Assembly (NCBI GenBank): GCA_003455565.1
Contig: DMQW01000437.1
Location: 4,442-9,704, forward strand
Length of the DNA stretch: 5,263 bases
Source of the DNA: Limisphaerales bacterium
Lineage (GTDB): Bacteria; Verrucomicrobiota; Verrucomicrobiia; Limisphaerales; UBA11358
Direction: 5' to 3'
The notes beneath the pieces were generated by a model, which saw only the letters and a program-made list of their open reading frames with translations, was not told the DNA's origin and did not search any database. Position numbers and translations under genes: made by a program. Below, one piece after another: positions 1-3,566 of this stretch (the first letter of the stretch is position 1; the number at the start of each line of letters is the position of its first letter).

Positions 1-113
1 ATTTTCTGCACGCCCTCGACTTCGAGGCCGAGCATGGTGAGCCGCTCGGTCAATTCCTCGGGCGACCAGTTGAAATCAACGTATTGTTTGAGCCAGTTAA
101 GGGTGACTTTCAT
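1..113 (-). CDS. pheT: Phenylalanyl-tRNA synthetase beta subunit, N-terminal end (partial)
   Basis: This is the start of PheT, the beta chain of the alpha2-beta2 enzyme that charges tRNA-Phe with phenylalanine in the cytoplasm. Only 37 codons are inside the window; the family is usually about 800 residues. The visible protein begins MKVTLNWLKQYVDF and continues with SPEELTERLTMLGLEVEGV, a textbook PheT N-terminus (start of the B1 domain). The ATG at 113-111 overlaps the TGA of the upstream methyltransferase (112-110) as ATGA, so its translation is probably coupled to that gene. There is no Shine-Dalgarno sequence of its own in the preceding A-rich stretch. PheS is normally encoded immediately upstream of pheT; here a restriction-modification operon sits there instead, and only short pheS 3'-end fragments occur further upstream (2065-2139 and 3318-3359). 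Identity is very likely; whether the rest of the gene is intact cannot be seen. Confidence 0.93.
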   Translation of the reverse strand, partial: MKVTLNWLKQYVDFNWSPEELTERLTMLGLEVEGVQK

Positions 114-1057
114 TTAGAAACTAATTTTTTCTTGCGCGGCTTGCCGATGCGATAGGCAACCGGTTTTTCGCGGAGAACCATTGCTTCTTCATCCACAACC
201 GGCGCGTGAATACATTCAAAGTCTGTCGTGGAAAATAAATTTTCATTTTCTTCCAGAATTCGTCGTGCCGCCATGCGGCAATAATCCGAGTCAATTTCAA
301 TACCAATGCTGTTACGTCCCCACTTCATCGCTGCGAGCATTGTTGTTCCACTGCCGCTGAATGGATCAAGAACTGTGTCTCCGTGAAACGAAAACATTCG
401 GACAAGGCGTGTGGCGAGTTCGATTGGAAATGGCGCAGGGTGTTCTCGCGTTGAAGCTCCATTGAGCGTCCAGATTTGGCGAAACCATTCGTTGAATTCA
501 TCTTTCGGGATCATGCTCAACCGACGTTGCTCTTGCGTTGGTTGGCGATACCCGCCGGGCTTTCGCTGCATGAGAATGAATTCGATGTCGTTCTTCACAA
601 TCGCGTTCGGCTCATACGGCTTGCCGAGGAATTTACTACTCGTGTTCGCCTCGAATGCCGCGTTGGAAATTTTGTGCCAGATAATCGGATTGAGATTATC
701 GAAGCCGAGTTTGCGGCAGATGACGCAGATGTCGGCGTGCAATGGCACGACGACATGGCGGCCATTTTCTTTACGAGACAGGCAAACATCACCCACTACG
801 CAAACAAGCCTGCCACCTGGCACAAGCACCCGATAACTCTCTGACCAAACTTGTTTCAGGTCGTTGAGGAATTCTTCGTAGTCCAAAACGTGACCCAATT
901 GGCCGGGATTGTCGTTGTAGCGCTTGAGTTTCCAATACGGCGGCGACGTTGCCACCAGATGCACCGACTCGTCGGGTATGTAGGAAAAACTCCGCGCGTC
1001 GCCTTGGTAGAGACGATGAGCCGTTGGCGTGTGGCCATTGTTGGATGCGTTGCGCAT
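110..1057 (-). CDS. Type II DNA methyltransferase, beta class (N4-cytosine or N6-adenine)
   Basis: A 315-aa AdoMet-dependent DNA methyltransferase of the N-4/N-6 family, presumably protecting the sites cut by the endonuclease encoded just upstream. The catalytic motif IV, TSPPYW (residues 37-42), precedes the AdoMet-binding motif I, DPFSGSGTT (231-239), followed by motif II-like IGIEID (251-256). That order is the beta class. Just before motif I lies the motif X-like segment REHPAPFPIELATRLVR. Within the family SPPY(W) usually goes with N4-methylcytosine and DPPY with N6-methyladenine, so N4-cytosine is the more likely product; this is inference. I chose the ATG at 1057 because the open frame upstream of it overlaps the endonuclease out of frame and has no family character, and because this ATG lies one base after the endonuclease TGA (1061-1059). 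The stop overlaps the start of pheT. Complete and apparently intact. Confidence 0.92.
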   Translation of the reverse strand: MRNASNNGHTPTAHRLYQGDARSFSYIPDESVHLVATSPPYWKLKRYNDNPGQLGHVLDYEEFLNDLKQVWSESYRVLVPGGRLVCVVGDVCLSRKENGRHVVVPLHADICVICRKLGFDNLNPIIWHKISNAAFEANTSSKFLGKPYEPNAIVKNDIEFILMQRKPGGYRQPTQEQRRLSMIPKDEFNEWFRQIWTLNGASTREHPAPFPIELATRLVRMFSFHGDTVLDPFSGSGTTMLAAMKWGRNSIGIEIDSDYCRMAARRILEENENLFSTTDFECIHAPVVDEEAMVLREKPVAYRIGKPRKKKLVSK

Positions 1058-1058
1058 G

Positions 1059-1787
1059 TCAGTCAGAGTATGCCGAGACGTGAGCCACAAGCGACTTTGC
1101 AAATTGCAGGAATGCCAAATCTTCTGCTGGTTCGTTGAAACTGCCATTGAGTCCGGTTTTATGTTCCGACGTGAGAAAGGCGGCTGAATTGTAATGCCGT
1201 TCGCGAACAAGTTTCCGGCAGAACAACTCGTAGCGTTTGGCGTAGGACGCGCTGACAAACTCTGGGAAAACTTTGAAGTGCGGCTCTTTCACTTTGACTG
1301 GGCGGCGCGAGCCGTCGCAATTCTCCAGCAGAAAGACGTAGCCCAACCACGGACGGATCGTCTTATTGAAAGCTCCCTCGCGAAATGCCGTCCATAAATC
1401 CAATGCGCTGCCCATTGCTTCCTCGGTGCGATTGTTGAAATTGTTGCCGAATGACGGGCCAACCTGCGATTTGGTTTCGAGCGAGAGAAGGAGTTGGCGG
1501 TCACGAACCACAAGCAAATCCCACTCTTTGGTCGGGCGAAAGAAGCCGGGCAGTTCGAGCGCTGTATTATGGAAAATATGTTCTTTGCGGATTCCAGCTT
1601 CCAAAATCAGCTCGGTTATCAAACCAATAAAGCCATCCATGTGTGCTCCGCCAGTAACCGCACTGCGCGCACCTTGATCGCGCTGGCCGGAAGACGCTTG
1701 TTTCGTTGATTGGCTTTGACGTGTTGACCAGTAACTGGCAACAGCCTTTGCTACGCGTTGATTTAATTGTGTTGAATCAAGGTTCAT
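1059..1787 (-). CDS. Type II restriction endonuclease, XhoI/PaeR7I family
   Basis: A 242-aa protein matching, from memory of the family, the XhoI/PaeR7I endonucleases, which cleave CTCGAG and are about 245 residues long. Recognisable blocks are ARSAVTGGAHMDGF (40-53), ELPGFFRPTKEWDLLVV (78-94), SQVGPSFGNNFNNRTEEA (107-124), DLWTAFREGAF (130-140), PWLGYVFLLE (146-155) and EPHFKVFPEF (168-177). A PD-(D/E)xK-type site is visible as D90 with E104-T-K106. The length is normal and there is no interruption. The start at 1787 gives the expected N-terminus (MNLDSTQLNQRVAKAVASYW); the only purine-rich SD-like sequence, AGGAG, lies 12 bases upstream inside a palindromic repeat. The methyltransferase start follows one base after the stop, so the two form a two-gene operon with the endonuclease first. 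Cleavage at CTCGAG is predicted from family membership only; I saw no CTCGAG in the window. Confidence 0.9.
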   Translation of the reverse strand: MNLDSTQLNQRVAKAVASYWSTRQSQSTKQASSGQRDQGARSAVTGGAHMDGFIGLITELILEAGIRKEHIFHNTALELPGFFRPTKEWDLLVVRDRQLLLSLETKSQVGPSFGNNFNNRTEEAMGSALDLWTAFREGAFNKTIRPWLGYVFLLENCDGSRRPVKVKEPHFKVFPEFVSASYAKRYELFCRKLVRERHYNSAAFLTSEHKTGLNGSFNEPAEDLAFLQFAKSLVAHVSAYSD

Positions 1788-1796
1788 TTTTCGATG

Positions 1797-1814
1797 TCGC
1801 TCCTGACGGAGCTT
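1797..1814 (-). repeat. Short palindromic (REP-like) repeat, copy 1
   Basis: The plus strand reads TCGCTCCTGACGGAGCTT. It holds a perfect 5-bp inverted repeat, GCTCC (1799-1803) and GGAGC (1808-1812), around a 4-base loop. A second copy with two substitutions lies 53 bp away at 1850-1867. On the minus strand the right arm, AGGAGC, is also the only SD-like sequence before the endonuclease start at 1787, so folding could hide it. Short GCTCC-n4-GGAGC palindromes of this kind are, as I recall, dispersed in some PVC-superphylum genomes. Confidence 0.6.
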
Positions 1815-1818
1815 AAAA

Positions 1819-1845
1819 ATTTTAATCTGGTTTCGTTGCTACAAA
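1819..1845 (-). promoter_or_regulatory. Possible promoter for the restriction-modification genes
   Basis: On the minus strand TAAAAT (1824-1819) matches the -10 consensus at five of six positions and lies in an AT-rich patch 32 bases upstream of the endonuclease ATG. The -35 side is poor: the best sequence is around CTTTGT at a 16-base spacing. Initiation about 7 bases downstream would start the transcript at the palindrome 1799-1812. Alternatively, the genes are read only from upstream. Weak call. Confidence 0.25.
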
Positions 1846-1849
1846 GATT

Positions 1850-1867
1850 TCGCCCCTAACGGAGCTT
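1850..1867 (-). repeat. Short palindromic (REP-like) repeat, copy 2
   Basis: The plus strand reads TCGCCCCTAACGGAGCTT, matching copy 1 (1797-1814) at 16 of 18 positions in the same orientation. Its stem GCCCC/GGAGC carries one mismatch, so it looks like a slightly decayed copy. It abuts the stop codon of the 61-aa gene (1870-1868). The two copies bracket an AT-rich 35-bp spacer containing the candidate -10 box for the endonuclease gene. Confidence 0.55.
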
Positions 1868-2053
1868 TCATCGGCCTTGCGTTTGGTGAATTGTTTCCCA
1901 CTTTTCATCCTCGCGCATTTTTCTCAAATCTTCCTGCGTCATAAAATTTGGCATCGAACCACGCACGCGTTCGTTTAATTCTTTTAGTCGTTTGAGCCGT
2001 TCAGGACTTTTATCAGCCAGCGGACGTTTAATTTGTTCAGATTTATTTTTCAT
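1868..2053 (-). CDS. Small basic protein, unrecognised (61 aa)
   Basis: A 61-aa, highly charged protein that I do not recognise. It begins MKNKSEQIKRPLADKSPERL, has a predicted helix rich in K, R and E (LKRLKELNERVRGSM, about residues 20-34), then PNFMTQEDLRKMREDEKWETIH. There is no signal peptide, membrane segment or helix-turn-helix that I can point to. Size, charge and position would fit an antitoxin-like or DNA-associated protein, but that is guesswork. It starts 11 bases after the stop of the pheS 3'-end fragment (2065) and ends directly against a palindromic repeat. No clear SD sequence precedes the ATG, so it might be translated by reinitiation after the pheS fragment. It is followed by the endonuclease gene after an 80-bp gap. 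It does not look like a restriction controller (C) protein, which would carry an HTH of about 80 residues. Confidence 0.6.
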   Translation of the reverse strand: MKNKSEQIKRPLADKSPERLKRLKELNERVRGSMPNFMTQEDLRKMREDEKWETIHQTQGR

Positions 2054-2064
2054 GGCTCGCGGAA

Positions 2065-2139
2065 TTAAAATTGTTTCAAGAACCGCACGTCGTTTTCGTA
2101 GAAGAGGCGGATGTCGTTGATGCCGTAGCGGAGCATGGC
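2065..2139 (-). pseudogene. pheS: pheS 3'-end fragment (copy A)
   Basis: On the minus strand this encodes AMLRYGINDIRLF followed by YENDVRFLKQF and a TAA stop. This is the highly conserved C-terminus of the phenylalanyl-tRNA synthetase alpha chain (family pattern AMLRYGxxDIRxFxxNDxRFLxQF). Nothing further upstream matches PheS: the same bases run into the end of the 64-aa partner gene, whose TGA (2152-2150) lies just beyond the boundary, so this is a fragment of about 24 codons without a catalytic domain. An ATG at 2136 could make it a 23-codon ORF. Its last 42 bases match copy B (3318-3359) with five differences, mostly synonymous or conservative. It may be a recombination or integration scar, or a retained short leader ORF giving translational entry into the next gene. 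Confidence 0.85.
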
Positions 2140-2149
2140 GCGGTTTGCC

Positions 2150-2344
2150 TCAAGCCGCCACGGCGAGTTTCCGGCGGGCAGTCGGCTTGCGTGCGGGTGC
2201 GAGCCGGATGAGCCGGTCGGCAAAGCGTTCCTGCTGTTTCATGTGGTCGGCCAGCATCCGGTCAATGTCGTGACCGTAGCGCGCGGAAATTTCCATGCGG
2301 GCGGCGCGCACTTCGTCAATTCCAGGGTCGGCGTGTTTTTTCAT
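2150..2344 (-). CDS. Small partner of the PIN-domain protein, putative antitoxin (64 aa)
   Basis: A 64-aa protein beginning MKKHADPGIDEVRAARMEIS and continuing with ARYGHDIDRMLADHMKQQ and a basic tail (ARKPTARRKLAVAA). The pattern DPxxDEVRxxRxEISARYGHDxxRM is, as I recall, that of small proteins found next to PIN-domain genes, so an antitoxin role is a reasonable inference. Its ATG overlaps the PIN stop codon (ATGA, 2344-2341), indicating translational coupling. The order is toxin first, the reverse of most vapBC pairs. Its own stop lies about 10 bases from the start of the pheS 3'-end fragment, so the last few residues may have been created or altered by the junction. No DNA-binding motif of the AbrB, RHH or Phd type is evident. 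The gene is probably real; its function is uncertain. Confidence 0.75.
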   Translation of the reverse strand: MKKHADPGIDEVRAARMEISARYGHDIDRMLADHMKQQERFADRLIRLAPARKPTARRKLAVAA

Positions 2345-2823
2345 AATCTTGTTCCAAGTAAATTCACGGGCGTCAACAGCATCGGCATCGGCAGGCCGAG
2401 CCGTTCGTTGACGTGTCTAATGTGGTCGAGTTTGTTGGGATTGGCAAGATGGACGCAGTTCCAGGTGAGCAGAAAATCGCAGCCGTGGACGGAGGCCAGC
2501 GCCAGATGCAGCGCGTCGCCGGTGTGACTTTGTGGCATCAGTTTGTGCCGTTGGTAGGCGCGGATGATTTCGCCGATGCGCGCAGTTTCACCCAGCACCG
2601 GCAGGTCACGAAGAAGATGGAGCGATTTTTCGCGCTTGGCGGACGGATAGGCGGGGCTGTCCAATTCCTGCAAGACGGCGAGACTGGTGAAAAGTTCGTA
2701 GTCGTGGCGATGTTCGTCCCACCATTTCCGCGTCCAGTAATGGCGGGAAAGACTTTCAATATCCTTTCGCGTTTCGTGGTAGAAACTTGGAATCGTTGTC
2801 TCGAAATAAATTTTACCGGACAT
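2341..2823 (-). CDS. PIN-domain protein, VapC-like toxin
   Basis: A 160-aa PIN-domain protein, a family of Mg-dependent ribonucleases often acting as toxins on tRNA, rRNA or mRNA. The N-terminal strand KIYFETTIPSFY carries the first acidic residue as Glu (E8), typical of the ETTIPS subgroup. Further on come E53 in VLQELDSP, D103 in GDALHLALA and D116 in CDFLLTWN, with N122 following. Together these make the usual acidic set. The signature LLTWNCVHLAN (118-128) and the C-terminal LTPVNLLG also fit the subgroup, and the length is normal. It starts one base after the stop of the 162-aa gene and overlaps the 64-aa partner downstream, so the three genes look like one operon. The catalytic set appears complete, so the protein is probably active. 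Its RNA target cannot be told from sequence. Confidence 0.9.
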   Translation of the reverse strand: MSGKIYFETTIPSFYHETRKDIESLSRHYWTRKWWDEHRHDYELFTSLAVLQELDSPAYPSAKREKSLHLLRDLPVLGETARIGEIIRAYQRHKLMPQSHTGDALHLALASVHGCDFLLTWNCVHLANPNKLDHIRHVNERLGLPMPMLLTPVNLLGTRL

Positions 2824-2824
2824 T

Positions 2825-3313
2825 TTATTTGAGCTTGGGCATCGGCGGTATCCGAACCGGCTTCTTGGATTTCAAAAATGGAAACGGCTGGTGAATCCGT
2901 TTCCAAACTTCTTCCAAACTCGACCGTTCCTGCTTTCGATTTTCGTGCCATTGTTCATGGAGCGGCAGCCAGTCTTTGAGATGAATCGCGGTTTCGCCTT
3001 TTTTGTAAAAAATCCAAACCTGAAAGCGCTGCGCCAGCAATTTCAAACCGGCAAGAAATTCTGTGGACGGTTTTCCCCAATCGCGCCGCTGTTTTTTCGC
3101 TGCGGTATAAAGTTTTTTCACCGCGCGTTCGTAAACGTCAGGCTTGCACGCGACGATTCGTTCCCACAATTCATGTTCAATGGCGTGCATCCAGCCGGCG
3201 CAAAAAAAATCTTCGCTATGGTTGTTGATGGCTTGAGCAAGAACAGCAGCGATTGCGACTTGTTCATTCGTCAAATGCCGTCCGCGATAGCATTTGATTT
3301 TTTGCCGCCACAT
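2825..3313 (-). CDS. Unrecognised protein (162 aa), first gene of the toxin block
   Basis: A 162-aa protein that I do not recognise. It starts MWRQKIKCYRGRHLTNEQVA and is mostly helical in appearance, with many W, K and R residues: AGWMHAIEHELWERIVA (about 39-55), a basic stretch KKLYTAAKKQRRDWGKP (about 66-82), then a likely strand FQVWIFYKKGETAIHL. The C-terminus is proline- and lysine-rich (FPFLKSKKPVRIPPMPKLK). There is no signal peptide or membrane segment. It could be cytoplasmic and nucleic-acid associated, but no catalytic motif supports a function. The ATG lies four bases after the stop of the pheT/pheS hybrid mini-ORF, and the PIN gene starts one base after its stop. It is accepted as a gene because it is a long frame on the operon strand, packed end to end with its neighbours. 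Confidence 0.75.
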   Translation of the reverse strand: MWRQKIKCYRGRHLTNEQVAIAAVLAQAINNHSEDFFCAGWMHAIEHELWERIVACKPDVYERAVKKLYTAAKKQRRDWGKPSTEFLAGLKLLAQRFQVWIFYKKGETAIHLKDWLPLHEQWHENRKQERSSLEEVWKRIHQPFPFLKSKKPVRIPPMPKLK

Positions 3314-3317
3314 AAAA

Positions 3318-3389
3318 TTAATACTGTTTCAAAAACCGCACGTCGTTTTTGTAAAAGAGTCGGTTGAGCCGGTTAAGGACGATTTTCAT
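3318..3389 (-). pseudogene. Hybrid mini-ORF: pheT 5' end joined to pheS 3' end (copy B)
   Basis: A 23-codon frame with ATG at 3389 and TAA at 3320-3318. Its first half, MKIVLNRLN, matches the PheT start (MKVTLNWLK at the left of the window); the first 24 bases differ at only four positions. Its second half, RLFYKNDVRFLKQY, matches the PheS C-terminus; the last 42 bases differ from copy A (2065-2106) at five positions. Both halves are in frame with each other and in the native reading frames. It has no SD sequence. The order is reversed relative to a normal pheS-pheT operon, as expected at a tandem-duplication or circle junction. Substitutions such as W to R at PheT position 7 suggest some decay, although the frame is still open. 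It may serve only as a translational lead-in for the 162-aa gene, which begins four bases later. Confidence 0.8.
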
Positions 3390-3395
3390 TCGGTC

Positions 3396-3424
3396 ACAAT
3401 ATTGATTTGGCGTGGCTGACACAA
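3396..3424 (-). promoter_or_regulatory. Possible promoter for the minus-strand cargo operon
   Basis: On the minus strand TTGTGT (3424-3419) and TATTGT (3401-3396) are separated by 17 bases, giving three and four of six matches to the sigma-70 boxes. Transcription would start at about 3389, the first base of the hybrid mini-ORF, making a leaderless or nearly leaderless message. The site lies in the divergent gap between the cargo operon and the topoisomerase gene, where a promoter is expected. Match quality is low. Confidence 0.25.
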
Positions 3425-3512
3425 TTCTCAAAAACAGAAAGCTGGCGGCGTTTCAAACCGGTTGCGGTGGGCATATTCGCGTCATTGGCGGCGGAAATAA
3501 TTTTGTCCCGCA

Positions 3513-3549
3513 GAAAAAATAGGTTGCGCCGGACGGGCATCGCAGCTTA
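3513..3549 (-). repeat. Possible degenerate palindromic repeat before topB
   Basis: The stretch containing AGGTTGCGCC, GGAC and GGGCATCGCAGCTTA resembles the repeats at 1797-1867 in its flanks (a T-T/C-G-C start and an AGCTTA end) and can fold: T3525-G-C plus C3529-C pair with G3535-G plus G3537-C-A around a GGAC loop, with one bulged base. The resemblance is partial, and it may be an unrelated hairpin. It ends about 18 bases before the topoisomerase ATG, so it would lie in that gene's leader. The rest of the divergent gap (3425-3512) shows nothing I can name. Confidence 0.3.
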
Positions 3550-3566
3550 AGAATCAGCCACGTCAC

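Noticed and set aside
411..844. Plus-strand open frames antisense to the methyltransferase
   Set aside because: They are antisense to conserved methyltransferase codons, have no recognisable motifs, and overlap each other in two frames.
1058..1258. Upstream extension of the methyltransferase frame by 67 codons to an ATG at 1258
   Set aside because: It overlaps the well-conserved endonuclease C-terminus in another frame and shows no methyltransferase family sequence; the ATG at 1057, one base after the endonuclease stop, is the natural start.
2065..2136. pheS-tail mini-ORF as a phenylalanine attenuator leader peptide
   Set aside because: Only three Phe codons, not consecutive, and no terminator/antiterminator pair is visible after it; the PheS C-terminal match explains the sequence better.
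2413..3367. Two long plus-strand frames antisense to the PIN gene and the 162-aa gene
   Set aside because: The PIN motifs on the minus strand are unmistakable, and the minus-strand genes pack end to end; the antisense products have no domain character.
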